A DNA stretch of 64,000 nt from JABMPJ01 sp964345005 (GCA_964345005.1 CAYFPQ010000009.1:1-64000), one strand, 5' to 3'; numbered from the stretch's first letter, positions 28,850 through 37,382 are shown. Notes: generated by a model not told the origin, from the sequence alone. Program-made: numbers and translations.

Positions 28850-30214
28850 ATGAGGACGCAGATGGTTTGGCGTGGTGTTCTCCTTGTTCTTGTGGTGTCC
28901 GCGACAACAATGGTGGGTGCTGAACGCGGGCTCAAGGTCCGCAAGGTCTTGGGAGAAGATCTGCGCCTTCCCAACTATCACGCCCTTGTAATCGGTATTA
29001 ACCGGTACAAGCACTGGCGCAGCCTGCGCCAGGCACGCGAAGACGCCCAGAACGTGGCGGCGCTGCTGCGGTCCCGGTACGGGTTCCGCGCGGTCACCAC
29101 GCTCTACGACGGCCAGGCTTCGCTGCAGGGCATTGTGCGTGAGCTGCGTGTGTTGACGCGCAAGCTCACCCCGGACGATTCGCTACTTATCTACTTTGCC
29201 GGGCACGGCTACTACGACAAGTTGCTGAAGAAGGGGTATTGGGTCCCTTCCGAGGGACGCGAAGAAGTCGGCGGCATGCCGGCCATTAATGACTGGCTCC
29301 AGAACTCGAACCTGAAGGAGTACACCGACGCGATGCAGGCACGGCATGTGTTGGTTGTGAGCGACTCCTGTTTCAGCGGGGCCATGCTGCGTGGCGGACG
29401 AGTCGATATAGAGACAAAACAGAATACCTGGTACCGGCGCGCGATCAGTCAGCCTACGCGCTGGTGTGTGGCCAGTGGCGATCTCGAGACGGTTCCCGAC
29501 CAGAGCATCTTTGCCAAGAAGTTCCTGCAGGTGCTGCAGTACCCGCGGCAAAGCGTATTCGCCGCATCGGATCTTGCCGGCTGGATCAAGAACGATGTCG
29601 CAGCCTACAGTGGGCGCCGTCCCGTATTCGGACCGATGAACACGGCCAGCGGGAGCGATCTTGGCGAGTTCGTATTCCTTGTTCATGAGGATGGGTCGGC
29701 AGCCGGACCCGCGACTGCACCTGCCCCGGCACCGCGATCTCTGCTGGGGCCCGTGTTGACTGCTCCTGCACCCAAGGTGGTGCGGCCCGCACCCAAAGTG
29801 ACGCAGGTCCGTTATGGAACGCTTGAGGTGAAATCGCCGATCGATGCGGTTATACAGATCGGGGGCGGTAAGGGCTACTCGCTCGCCGCGGGGAAGACCC
29901 TTCGCTGGGAGAAGATGAGCGTCGGCACACACACGGTGCAGGCGGCCTCCGGCGTACGAACCTGGCGTGGCGTGGCGCGCGTGTTCGAGGGACGGACCGC
30001 GACGATCAAGGCTTTTCCGGACGAAGAACGGCGGTTGACCGAGGAAGCGCGCCAGCGGGAACTGGCCGAGAAGGCTGCTGCCGACGCGGCGGCAAAACGC
30101 GCAGTACAGGAAGCGCTCGAACGACAGTTGAAGGAACAAGCGACCTACTGGGAACAGCAGACCAAGCAGGCGGAGCCTGAGAAGAAGAAGAAACGCCGCC
30201 CCCGCGCACACTGA
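28850..30214 (+). CDS. Secreted caspase-family (peptidase C14) protein
   Basis: A 454-residue protein with a signal peptide (VLLVLVVSATTMVGA, cut near residue 24). Residues 40-270 are a caspase-like domain: strand YHALVIGINRY, the catalytic His119 in YFAGHGYYD and the nucleophile Cys174 in VSDSCFSGA, both intact. A proline/alanine-rich linker leads to a PEGA-like beta domain (GTLEVKSPIDAVIQIGGGKGY, about 330-385). The C-terminus is a charged coiled coil (EERRLTEEARQRELAEKAA) ending in a KKKKRR basic tail. The basic tail is striking opposite the acidic tail of the divergent neighbour. Start ATG at 28850 follows GGAGGAGCGTC. Export implies a target outside the cytoplasm. Confidence 0.9.
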   Translation: MRTQMVWRGVLLVLVVSATTMVGAERGLKVRKVLGEDLRLPNYHALVIGINRYKHWRSLRQAREDAQNVAALLRSRYGFRAVTTLYDGQASLQGIVRELRVLTRKLTPDDSLLIYFAGHGYYDKLLKKGYWVPSEGREEVGGMPAINDWLQNSNLKEYTDAMQARHVLVVSDSCFSGAMLRGGRVDIETKQNTWYRRAISQPTRWCVASGDLETVPDQSIFAKKFLQVLQYPRQSVFAASDLAGWIKNDVAAYSGRRPVFGPMNTASGSDLGEFVFLVHEDGSAAGPATAPAPAPRSLLGPVLTAPAPKVVRPAPKVTQVRYGTLEVKSPIDAVIQIGGGKGYSLAAGKTLRWEKMSVGTHTVQAASGVRTWRGVARVFEGRTATIKAFPDEERRLTEEARQRELAEKAAADAAAKRAVQEALERQLKEQATYWEQQTKQAEPEKKKKRRPRAH

Positions 30215-30263
30215 CGGAGAAGCGTGTGAGACGGTGTGTGGAGGAAGGTGAGAAGGATCCTGT

Positions 30264-31853
30264 ATGAGTAAACGGTTCGCGTTGGCAGTTGGTGTGCTGG
30301 CCTGTGTTTCCTCTCTTGTTGTGGCAGCGACGGAACCCGATTGGGTGCGGACCCACGGCGAGAGCGCGGCTCATCCCGCTTCTTCTTTCCTGACGGGCTT
30401 TGGCATGTCGCCGGGCGACAAGAGCATGTCGACTGCCGAGAAGCTCTCCTATGCGCGCAATGCGGCGGCGGGAAGCCTGGTGGCCTCGATGCAGGTCAAT
30501 GTGTCGTCCGAACAAATCGTGGATAGCTTTTCGGCTGTGGTGAACAGTAACGAGGAGTTGGTCGACCAATACAAGTCGCGTACGGTTCTGAAAAGCAGCC
30601 TCAACCTCGACGGACTGCGTTTCGAGGAGTACATGCCGCGTCGTGGGAGCGTCTACGCGCTCGCGATCCTGGATCGAGCGGAAGCATCCGTCCATTATCG
30701 CAAGAAGTTCGCCGGCAAGATGAAGCGGCTGGTGCAGCAACAGGCTGCCGGGAATGCGCAGTTGGCGGCCACGCAGGTTGAGCTGGCTCGTAAGACCTAT
30801 GCGGACTGTAACCGTCTCGTCAGTGAGCTGGAGGAGATTATTCTGATCCAGGAGCTGCTCGGGGATAAGGCGAGCGTAACGGATGAGAACCTGAAGCAGA
30901 TCCTCAGCGTACGCAGTGAGTCGCGTGCTCTATGGGATCGACAGGCCGAGACCATGGCAGAGGCGGCAGGACTCCTGGCGGATAAGCTGGTACAGCGCGC
31001 GCCGAAGGCAGGCGCCGTGCAGGTGAACGCGTTGATGCTGGAAGACTCCTATCAATATAGCCAGTTCAGCAGTCGATTCCGCCCCATGCTGGAAAGTGCA
31101 TTGGCGGAGAAGTCGGAACTGACGCCTCTGATGCTGGGCGAGACCGCGTTCCGTCCGCACAGTTCCGGGCTGGCACGCCGTGCGTCGGCGGATGGGGCGG
31201 CCGATTACCTGCTGACGGGTAGCTACTTCGCCAAGAAGGATGCCGTTCATTTCTACGTTCGTCTGTCCCGGACCGCGACGAGCGAGGTGGTGGCAACGGC
31301 GGATGGCCAGATGGTGCTCAGCGGAGCTGATGGGCTGGAGCTGAAGCCGAAGAACTTTCTGGAAGCGCTACAGGACCGGCGTGTTTTCGCGAGTCGTGAC
31401 CTGGTCAGCGGGGCCTTGTCGCTGGAGGTCTGGACGAACCGGGGTGCGGACGGCTTGGCGCTGGAGGATGGTGACGCGATCACGCTGTATGCGCGCGTGA
31501 ACAAACCTTGCCACCTGCGTTTCATCTATCACCTCGCTAACGGTGCGCGCGTTGTGCCCGATCCGCTCTATCTCAACTATACGATCGGGGACGACAAGGT
31601 GAATAGGGTGGTCGAACTCCCCGGTGAGTTCGAGGCCTGCGCGCCGTTCGGGTCCGAGACGATGCAGTTCTTCGCTTCGACAATCGAGTTTCCCGAGCTG
31701 ATGCTCGTGACACAGGTATTCGATGGCGAAGAATACGAAGTGCTGGCCGACAGCCTCGCGCAGAGCAATATCCGCCACCGGGGGCTGCGCAGAAAGACCG
31801 CCGGTGCCGAGGTCGCAGAGGCGAGGCTGCCGCTGACGACTGTGCCGAAATAG
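30264..31853 (+). CDS. Secreted LPP20/DUF4384-like protein
   Basis: A 529-residue exported protein (signal peptide to about residue 22). The N-terminal part (PDWVRTHGESAAHPASSFLTGFGMSPG, then AEKLSYARNAAAGSLVASMQVNVSSE) resembles LPP20-type proteins. The centre is helical. The C-terminal third (ALSLEVWTNRGADGLALEDGD, LYARVNKPCHLRFIYHLANGARVVPDP, FGSETMQFFAS) resembles DUF4384, a domain known to be associated with bacterial caspase-like proteins. It starts 49 bases after the caspase gene, so the two are probably an operon. DUF4384 may regulate or present the peptidase at the envelope (inference). Confidence 0.78.
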   Translation: MSKRFALAVGVLACVSSLVVAATEPDWVRTHGESAAHPASSFLTGFGMSPGDKSMSTAEKLSYARNAAAGSLVASMQVNVSSEQIVDSFSAVVNSNEELVDQYKSRTVLKSSLNLDGLRFEEYMPRRGSVYALAILDRAEASVHYRKKFAGKMKRLVQQQAAGNAQLAATQVELARKTYADCNRLVSELEEIILIQELLGDKASVTDENLKQILSVRSESRALWDRQAETMAEAAGLLADKLVQRAPKAGAVQVNALMLEDSYQYSQFSSRFRPMLESALAEKSELTPLMLGETAFRPHSSGLARRASADGAADYLLTGSYFAKKDAVHFYVRLSRTATSEVVATADGQMVLSGADGLELKPKNFLEALQDRRVFASRDLVSGALSLEVWTNRGADGLALEDGDAITLYARVNKPCHLRFIYHLANGARVVPDPLYLNYTIGDDKVNRVVELPGEFEACAPFGSETMQFFASTIEFPELMLVTQVFDGEEYEVLADSLAQSNIRHRGLRRKTAGAEVAEARLPLTTVPK

Positions 31854-31959
31854 GCGTGTTTTCCCTTGTTCGTGTGTTTGGCAGGTCGTAGTATCGACCC
31901 GAGATGGGAGTGTGTCGGTGGATGCTCCACCGGTTGAATCAACTCAAAGGAGGCATGGT

Positions 31960-32580
31960 ATGCGTAGGACGGTTGTAGTGTTGGGGCTGGCCCTGTCGGT
32001 CCTCATGGTGATGTCGGCGAGCGCCGGGATGCAGATCGGGGCAAAAGCTTGGAACTCCATGGGCACATATCAGCATGCGACCATGGGAGAGCGCGATACG
32101 GACAGCGTGGTGTTGGGGCCGACGTTGTTGCTCGATCTGGGTGATTCGTTTTTGCTTTCAGCTATGTGGTTGTTTGGAGAAGAGGACTGGGGAGCGGGCG
32201 AAGAGTACGATTCCCAAGAGGCCGAGGCCGTTTTGGTATGGGCTTTGGACTGGTTGGATATTGGCGTCGGTGTCCGCTACACAGACGAAGAGGACGTTGC
32301 CAATGACGACAAGCTTCGCCGGTTAGGTCCGATGGTTTATGTTGGAACCGGTGCTTCGTTCGGGGACAGCCCGTTAGGCTGGTATGCCGGTGCTTCCTGG
32401 ATGTTCGCGGACGTGCAAGATGATTGGGATGCGGGCGAGCACTATAATGCAGAGGCGGGTCTGTCTTTGTACCTGGATCCGTTCAGTGCTACGGTCGGGT
32501 ATCGCATAAGGGATCACTATGACGCTGACAACGACCTGACGTATGACGGCGTGACAGCGTCGCTATCGATAGCTCTGTAG
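31960..32580 (+). CDS. Small outer-membrane beta-barrel-like protein
   Basis: A 206-residue protein with a signal peptide ending near ASAGMQIG. The rest alternates polar and hydrophobic residues in short strands (VVLGPTLLLDLGDSFLLSAMWLFG, AVLVWALDWLDIGVGVRYT, GPMVYVGTGASFGDSPLGWYAGASWMF, YNAEAGLSLYLDPFSATVGYRIRD) and ends with a strand running to the last residue (VTASLSIAL), as in outer-membrane barrels. Eight strands fit. The start at 31960 is set by a perfect AAAGGAGG site eight bases before the ATG. It follows the caspase/DUF4384 pair by 106 bases and is closed by a strong terminator, so it may share their promoter or have its own. Confidence 0.68.
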   Translation: MRRTVVVLGLALSVLMVMSASAGMQIGAKAWNSMGTYQHATMGERDTDSVVLGPTLLLDLGDSFLLSAMWLFGEEDWGAGEEYDSQEAEAVLVWALDWLDIGVGVRYTDEEDVANDDKLRRLGPMVYVGTGASFGDSPLGWYAGASWMFADVQDDWDAGEHYNAEAGLSLYLDPFSATVGYRIRDHYDADNDLTYDGVTASLSIAL

Positions 32581-32607
32581 GATTTCTTACCAGAGTTACC
32601 CGCCACG

Positions 32608-32640
32608 GGGCGGAGGTGCGTAGGCATCTCCGCCCTCTTT
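32608..32640. terminator. Bidirectional intrinsic terminator
   Basis: A 12-bp stem (GGGCGGAGGTGC against GCATCTCCGCCC, one G-U pair) with a GTAG loop is followed by CTCTTT. It lies between the barrel gene and the convergent queF and can stop transcription from the barrel-gene side; the opposite side lacks a clear T run. Confidence 0.75.
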
Positions 32641-32644
32641 GCGT

Positions 32645-33073
32645 TCAGGCGTGGGCCTCGACCGTGATGGCGATGCCGCCGCGAGGGCGGAACACACCGG
32701 TCACCGTCGCCTGGCGCGGCTTGCACNNNNNNNNNNNNNNNNNNNNNNNNNNGATCTCGTTGGTGACGGCCTCGTGGAAGGCGCCGTGGTTACGGTATGA
32801 AAAGAGGTAGAGTTTGAGCGCCTTGCTCTCGATGCAGCGCTTGTCGGCAATGTAACGGATTGTGATGTGGCCGAAATCGGGTTGGCCCGTGATGGGGCAG
32901 ATCGAGGTAAACTCGGGACAATCGAACGTGATCCAGTAGTCCCGGTCCGGGTGCGTGTTCTCGAACGTCTCGAGTCGGGCCTCGGAGGGACTGGTCGGGT
33001 ACTCGGTCTGCTTCGCTCCCAGCAGCGTGAGATCGTCCGTTCCTGTTGAAGTCTGCTTTTCTTCCGCACTCAT
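32645..33073 (-). CDS. queF: NADPH-dependent 7-cyano-7-deazaguanine reductase (crosses a sequence gap)
   Basis: A protein of about 142 residues that reduces preQ0 to preQ1 in queuosine biosynthesis. The T-fold family signature is clear: FDCPEFTSICPITGQPDFG with the thioimide-forming Cys59 and Asp66, the ESKALKLYLFSYRNHGAFHE substrate and NADPH segment, and the C-terminal FRPRGGIAI strand. The N run at 32727-32752 falls between NEI and CKPRQ; comparison with unimodular QueF proteins predicts about eight or nine missing residues there, which fits its 26 N, and the frame is kept. No preQ1 riboswitch is seen upstream: the start is only 22 bases from the divergent lipoprotein gene. Confidence 0.93.
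   Translation of the reverse strand: MSAEEKQTSTGTDDLTLLGAKQTEYPTSPSEARLETFENTHPDRDYWITFDCPEFTSICPITGQPDFGHITIRYIADKRCIESKALKLYLFSYRNHGAFHEAVTNEIXXXXXXXXXCKPRQATVTGVFRPRGGIAITVEAHA
32727..32752. other. Assembly gap (26 N)
   Basis: Twenty-six N inside queF. Frame is preserved across it and the length matches the residues expected in the family, so this is a size-estimated gap, unlike the three 10-N gaps. Confidence 0.95.
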
Positions 33074-33094
33074 GGCGCCTATGATAGACGGCGT

Positions 33095-33544
33095 ATGGTT
33101 CGTGTCCAGAGACAAAGTGTTCTTCTCCTTGTGTTTGCCGCTCTGATGTTAAGCGGCTGCGCGCGTATACGTCCGCCGCGTGGCGTTAAGCCGGTGGCGC
33201 GGATCATGATGACCACGGGTTACTGCAAATGCGGGAAGTGCTGCGGCTGGAAGCGCAACTGGTATGGGCGGCCCATCTTCAAGAGCGGCCCACTCAAAGG
33301 GAAACGCAAGAAGGTGGGGTTCACGGCGACAAACGTCCGGGCACACCACGGCACCATCGCCGCCGACACGTCGCGCTATCCCTTCGGCACGATCATGTAC
33401 ATTGAGGGCTACGGATACGGCCGTGTGGAGGACCGCGGCGGGGCCATCAAGGGCGAGCATATCGACCTGTTTTTCGGAAGCCACTCCCGAGCCCTGGACT
33501 GGGGACGGCGCCGGAAGAAGGTAAAAGTCTGGTTCGTACGTTAG
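33095..33544 (+). CDS. 3D-domain lipoprotein (MltA-like double-psi barrel)
   Basis: A 149-residue lipoprotein with lipobox MLSGC (Cys22). Residues 35-148 form a 3D domain, named for three aspartates that are visible as Asp91 (GTIAADTSRYPFGT), Asp113 (GRVEDRGGAIKG) and Asp124 (EHIDLFF). The ending SRALDWGRRRKKVKVWFV is standard. 3D domains occur in MltA lytic transglycosylases and in stand-alone cell-wall proteins such as YocH-type hydrolases. A cluster of cysteines (YCKCGKCCGW) after the signal is shared by many stand-alone 3D proteins. Likely acts on peptidoglycan at the outer or inner membrane. It starts 22 bases from queF and is divergent to it. Confidence 0.85.
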   Translation: MVRVQRQSVLLLVFAALMLSGCARIRPPRGVKPVARIMMTTGYCKCGKCCGWKRNWYGRPIFKSGPLKGKRKKVGFTATNVRAHHGTIAADTSRYPFGTIMYIEGYGYGRVEDRGGAIKGEHIDLFFGSHSRALDWGRRRKKVKVWFVR

Positions 33545-34110
33545 TGCCGCAGACCCACTGGTGGACCGAGAACTTCACGAAGGAGCCAAGCCCCGCGTAG
33601 GCTCTGCTGATCGGCGAGGTGCTCGTTCAGCGCCTTTCTGAGTGGACTCAGCTCACGTTCTTCAACGAAGACAGGACTAGGCTTGGGCGCCGCTTGCTCC
33701 AATGGAGCCTTGGTTCTTGGTGGCCGCGTGGCAGGGGCGGTTGCCGGTTTCGTCCGTTGCACGGGTTTGGCTCGCTGCGCTACGGGTTGTCGCGGAGGCG
33801 GCGGGGGCTGTGGACGTGCTTGTGAAACGGCCTGCTGTACGGGCGCTGGGGGCGGTGGCTCCTGTTTGATCTGCGCACCGCTCAGCGCCTGAAGGAACTC
33901 GCGCAACTCCGCTGCCGGTTCAGCCACGGCAGGTTGAGGCCGCGGTTGAGGTCGAGGCTGGGAGCGCGGGCGGTTCGCTGGAGCGGGCGGCGGTGCAAGT
34001 GGCTTGGCTTGCTTAGCGGCCTTCATGATGCGGGTGATGATCACCGTGATGATAATGATCACAGGGATCAGATCATCGAGCCCAGCCTTCATGATATGAG
34101 GCAGATCCAT
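33541..34110 (-). CDS. Proline-rich membrane-anchored protein linked to floA
   Basis: A 189-residue protein: a short N-terminus, one transmembrane helix (LDDLIPVIIIITVIITRIM), then a long low-complexity region of proline, glutamine, alanine and arginine (PQPRPQPRPQPAVAEP, PPPPAPVQQAVSQARPQPPPPP) and a conserved-looking helical C-terminus (SPLRKALNEHLADQQSLRGAWLLREVLGPP). The last segment resembles the ending of short uncharacterised PVC proteins encoded beside floA and nfeD. Of two adjacent ATGs, the second (34110) has the better spacing from GGGAGGA. It follows floA by 67 bases. Function unknown; a flotillin partner is plausible. Confidence 0.7.
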   Translation of the reverse strand: MDLPHIMKAGLDDLIPVIIIITVIITRIMKAAKQAKPLAPPPAPANRPRSQPRPQPRPQPAVAEPAAELREFLQALSGAQIKQEPPPPAPVQQAVSQARPQPPPPPRQPVAQRAKPVQRTKPATAPATRPPRTKAPLEQAAPKPSPVFVEERELSPLRKALNEHLADQQSLRGAWLLREVLGPPVGLRH

Positions 34111-34177
34111 CATTCCTCCCAACCGGTCTGTCGCGGACGCCCGGGTGGGCGTCCGCAACCGATCAAGCGTTCATGCT

Positions 34178-35200
34178 TCAGCTCTTGTCGGTTTCCTCGC
34201 CCTTCGGGTCGCCGGCAATGCTGCGGCGCATGGAGGTGTCCGACTCGATATTCTGCATGCGATAATAGTCCATTACACCCAGTCGTCCTTCGCGGAAGGC
34301 GTGAGCCATGGCTTTCGGTACCTCGGCCTTCGCTTCGACTACGCGCGCCTGCATCTCCTGGACGCGCGCTTGCATTTCCTGCTCGGCGGCAACGGCCATC
34401 ACGCGGCGGCCCTCGGCCTCGGCCTGGCGCAACTTCTTGTCGGCCTCGGCACGCTCCGTCTCGAGCTGGGCACCTACGTTGGAAACATCGGCCACACCGG
34501 CCACGCTGATGTCGGCGATGTCAATCGATACGATCTCGAAACCGGTCTGGGCGTCCAGCCCACTGTCGAGCACGCGGCGGCTGATCAGGTCCGGGTTCTC
34601 CAGCACGTCCTTGTAGCTCACGGAGGAGCCGATGGCGCTGACGATGCCCTGTCCGACACGGGCAACGATTGTGTCCTCACCGGCACCACCAACAAGGCGT
34701 TCGATGTTGGCGCGCACGGTTACGCGGGCCTTGACCAGGAGGCGGATGCCGTCCTTGGCCACGGCGTCGAGCATGCCGCTCACACTCTTGGCGGGATCAG
34801 GACAGTCGATGACCTTCGGGTTAACGCTCGTGCGTACGGCCTCCAGGACGTCACGGCCTGCGAGGTCAATCGCGGCGGCACGCTGGAAGGTCAGGTCGAT
34901 GTTGGCCTTGTCGGCCGCGATCAGTGCGTTAACCACGTTGATGATGTCGCCACCGGCCATGTAGTGGGCTTCCAGAGCATCTGTTGCGAGATTGAGTCCG
35001 GCCTTGATCAAACGGATGCGCGCGTCCACCACGAGGGCAGGCGGGATGCGCCTGAGCTTCATGCCGACCAGCGACCAGATCGAGACCCGGGCACCGGACA
35101 TGAGGGCGCGTACCCACACGCCAAGGAAATAGAAAAAGATACCGACGAGCGAGATGACTAGAATTGCCGCAATGGCAAGTGCGATGACAACCAGTGGCAT
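34178..35200 (-). CDS. floA: Flotillin-like protein FloA
   Basis: A 340-residue flotillin-like membrane scaffold. A membrane-inserted N-terminus (VVIALAIAAILVISLVGIFFYFLGVWVRALMSG) precedes the SPFH-like domain with the family's RIPPALVVDARI, ALEAHYMAGGDI, AAAIDLAGRDVLEAV and IERLVGGAGEDTIVARVGQGIV segments, and a C-terminal coiled coil (ERAEADKKLRQAEAEGRRVMAVAAEQEM). FloA organises functional membrane microdomains. It lies 35 bases after a short NfeD gene, the usual genetic partner of this family, in the order nfeD-nfeD-floA-Pro-rich protein. Confidence 0.95.
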   Translation of the reverse strand: MPLVVIALAIAAILVISLVGIFFYFLGVWVRALMSGARVSIWSLVGMKLRRIPPALVVDARIRLIKAGLNLATDALEAHYMAGGDIINVVNALIAADKANIDLTFQRAAAIDLAGRDVLEAVRTSVNPKVIDCPDPAKSVSGMLDAVAKDGIRLLVKARVTVRANIERLVGGAGEDTIVARVGQGIVSAIGSSVSYKDVLENPDLISRRVLDSGLDAQTGFEIVSIDIADISVAGVADVSNVGAQLETERAEADKKLRQAEAEGRRVMAVAAEQEMQARVQEMQARVVEAKAEVPKAMAHAFREGRLGVMDYYRMQNIESDTSMRRSIAGDPKGEETDKS

Positions 35201-35235
35201 GATGTCTCCTTGTTTAGAGTTCTGAGTTCTGAGAT

Positions 35236-35790
35236 CTAGATTGCGGGTCCGTTCTCCGGAGCTGTGGCTGAAGCGGTTGCTGAACTTGTTCTGCCTGGGA
35301 CGGGGTTCAGAGTGTCACTGCGTTTGACAACCACCCGGTTGCCTTCAACTTCAATCACGGTAATGGAGTCCCCTTTGTCGATCATGCCGCCCTGCGTGAC
35401 GACATCGACACGGCGTCCGCCGATGACGGCGAATCCGCCGGGGCGCAGGTCCGATCGTGCTTCGCCCTGTGCGCCAACGAGATTGTCCAAGCCGTCCTGG
35501 ACCGCGCTGAAGTCGGACTCATCTTCCGACACGGTCATGGCTTGGCCGACCCGCGAGCGAGGGAAGAATTTGATCCAGAGCGCGATGGCGATGCCGACCA
35601 GGAACAGGATGCCGATTGCAACAAAGTGGCCGTAGCCGGGGAAAGCGGGAAACCCGGCGATCATGGCGCCTAGCAGCAGCAGGCCCCCGAACGTCCCCAG
35701 GATGCCGCCCGGCACGAATATCTCCGCGCCCAACAGAAGGAGCCCGGCACCAAGAAGTACCGCGAAAATCTGTATAGCTGCTCCACTCAT
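35236..35790 (-). CDS. Short NfeD-family protein
   Basis: A 184-residue protein with three or four transmembrane segments (IFAVLLGAGLLLLGAEIFVPGGILG, FGGLLLLGAMIAG, FVAIGILFLVGIAIALWI) and a C-terminal OB-fold domain (LVGAQGEARSDLRPGGFAVIGGRRVDVVTQGG, DSITVIEVEGNRVVVK). This is the NfeD1b-type truncated form lacking the ClpP-class protease domain. It is encoded directly upstream of floA and is thought to interact with it at the membrane. The spacer to the longer NfeD gene is filled by an inverted-repeat element. The C-terminus ends in a Thr/Ser/Ala-rich tail. Confidence 0.9.
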   Translation of the reverse strand: MSGAAIQIFAVLLGAGLLLLGAEIFVPGGILGTFGGLLLLGAMIAGFPAFPGYGHFVAIGILFLVGIAIALWIKFFPRSRVGQAMTVSEDESDFSAVQDGLDNLVGAQGEARSDLRPGGFAVIGGRRVDVVTQGGMIDKGDSITVIEVEGNRVVVKRSDTLNPVPGRTSSATASATAPENGPAI

Positions 35791-35830
35791 TTGTGATCCT
35801 CGGCCGGGTTATCTTTCTAAAGCTCTTTTC

Positions 35831-35963
35831 AACATCCAACATCCAACAAGGAACATCCAATGTTCAAGTGCGAGCGACTCGCGAATGGAAGAGGCGCCGG
35901 TCCAGCCATTCTCTCTCTTCGCTCACTTGGAAGTTGCGCGTTCCTTGTTCAATGTTGAATGTT
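35831..35963. repeat. 133-bp inverted-repeat element (AACATCCAACA type)
   Basis: Arms of 24 bp at 35831-35854 and 35940-35963 are inverted copies with three mismatches. The left arm begins AACATCCAACATCCAACAAG. The right arm lies inside the 3' end of the long nfeD gene and supplies its last codons (NIQH) and its stop. A third copy of the motif, in the related form CAACAGCCAACAGCC, occurs in frame in the M36 peptidase gene at 63026-63060. Confidence 0.7.
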
Positions 35964-37382
35964 CTTCCGGTCCACTACTATACGGTTCCCGTGGGTCTCC
36001 GCAATGACAATTGCATCATCTTTCTCAATGAAATCACCGTGCGTGACGACATTGAGGCGGCGGTTCCCGAAGACACCGATGCCCGCGGGGCGTAAAGGGG
36101 TTTCGGCAATGCCGGTCTGTCCGAGCAGATCATCTGTCGGTGCCGATGCCTGGTAGCCCTCGTCGGTGCTCACGGCTTTGTTCAGCATCAGCCGCTGGAA
36201 CGGGCGCGTCTCCGGCAGGTACCGGCCAAGCAGTACGCCGCTGATAAAGGTCAAGAGCAGCCCCCCGCCGAGGTTGAGGATCATATCCTGGACCTGCTGG
36301 GGATTGATCGACGATGGCTGGTACCAGGGCTGGCCGGGGTAGTGTTGGATCATGGCGAGAATCAGCGAGGCAAGGATGCAGGTGATGCCCGCGATGCCGG
36401 TGATGCCGAAGCCCGGAATCAGGAATATCTCGACGAAGAGCAGGGCGATGCCGAGCAAGAGGAGGAGGATCTCACCCATCCCGGCGAGACCGGCCACGTG
36501 GTGGCCCCAGAACCAGACAGCCAACAGCGCAACCCCGCTTAGACCGAATACGCCGAAGCCCGGTGTCTTGTACTCTATATAGAGACAAAGCAGTCCTGCC
36601 GCCAACAGAATGCCGGAAAGGGGGAACCCGTCGATCATGCGGGCGATGTCCTCTGCCGCGCTGGATGTGACTTCGATCACCTCTCTGTCCGCGTGGCCAA
36701 TGACCTGCAGCAGAGCGTCCAGGTCCTTCACCGTACCGCTGGAAAGAAGTGGACGCTGTTCTTCGCCGACGAGGCGTGCGGCGTCCTGGCTCGTGAGCGT
36801 GAGGAGCTGGCCTTCAGGGCAGATGACCTCATCGCCGATCTTATACTCATATTCCGGCCGGACCATTGCCTCGGCGAGGTTGGCGTCGTGGCCCTTGCGC
36901 TGTGCCGCGCCGCGAATGAGCGCTACAGTGGGGGAGATGGCCTTCTCCTTGAGTCCATCGGGGATCTCCTGCGGACCGCCCATCGGAACAGGCGACATCA
37001 TGATCGGCATGGCATCGCCGATGCGCCCGCTGGGCTCCATGTATATATGGTCCGTGGAGAGCGCGATGATAGCCCCTGCTGAAATGGCGTCGGTATTGAC
37101 GAACGTGTAGGTCGTCGCGTCAAGATCGGCGAGCAGATGCATGATCTCTTCGCATGCATCCAGCCGTCCGCCGGGGGTATCCATGTCGAGGATGATTGCC
37201 GAGGCATTATCGCGCACGGCCTGGTTGACGCCGCGCCGCACGACATATACAAGCGCGCGCTCGATCATACCTTGGATCGGTATCACGTAGACTGGCCCGG
37301 TGTTGTTGGTCTGTGCGGGCGCGGGCCCAACTGAACCAAGCAGCGACAACATACAGAGAACGGCAAGCATCAGGCGTTTCAT
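35949..37382 (-). CDS. NfeD membrane-bound serine protease (ClpP class)
   Basis: A 477-residue full-length NfeD. After a signal peptide (MLAVLCMLSLLGSVGPAPA) comes a ClpP-class periplasmic protease domain with the nucleophile Ser101 in NTDAISAGAIIALSTD and a candidate general-base lysine (Lys147 in LKEKAISPTVALIRG), preceded by the LDMDTPGGRLDA strand. Five or six transmembrane segments and a C-terminal OB-fold (LRPAGIGVFGNRRLNVVTHGDFIEKDDAIVIAE) follow. Such proteins cleave membrane-associated substrates and act with SPFH proteins such as FloA. The start at 37382 is set by the signal peptide. The last four residues and the stop come from an inverted repeat element, so the original end may have been altered. 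Confidence 0.92.
   Translation of the reverse strand: MKRLMLAVLCMLSLLGSVGPAPAQTNNTGPVYVIPIQGMIERALVYVVRRGVNQAVRDNASAIILDMDTPGGRLDACEEIMHLLADLDATTYTFVNTDAISAGAIIALSTDHIYMEPSGRIGDAMPIMMSPVPMGGPQEIPDGLKEKAISPTVALIRGAAQRKGHDANLAEAMVRPEYEYKIGDEVICPEGQLLTLTSQDAARLVGEEQRPLLSSGTVKDLDALLQVIGHADREVIEVTSSAAEDIARMIDGFPLSGILLAAGLLCLYIEYKTPGFGVFGLSGVALLAVWFWGHHVAGLAGMGEILLLLLGIALLFVEIFLIPGFGITGIAGITCILASLILAMIQHYPGQPWYQPSSINPQQVQDMILNLGGGLLLTFISGVLLGRYLPETRPFQRLMLNKAVSTDEGYQASAPTDDLLGQTGIAETPLRPAGIGVFGNRRLNVVTHGDFIEKDDAIVIAETHGNRIVVDRKNIQH

Noticed and set aside
33074..33094. preQ1 riboswitch in front of queF
   Set aside because: Only 21 bases separate queF from the divergent lipoprotein start, too short for the aptamer plus expression platform.
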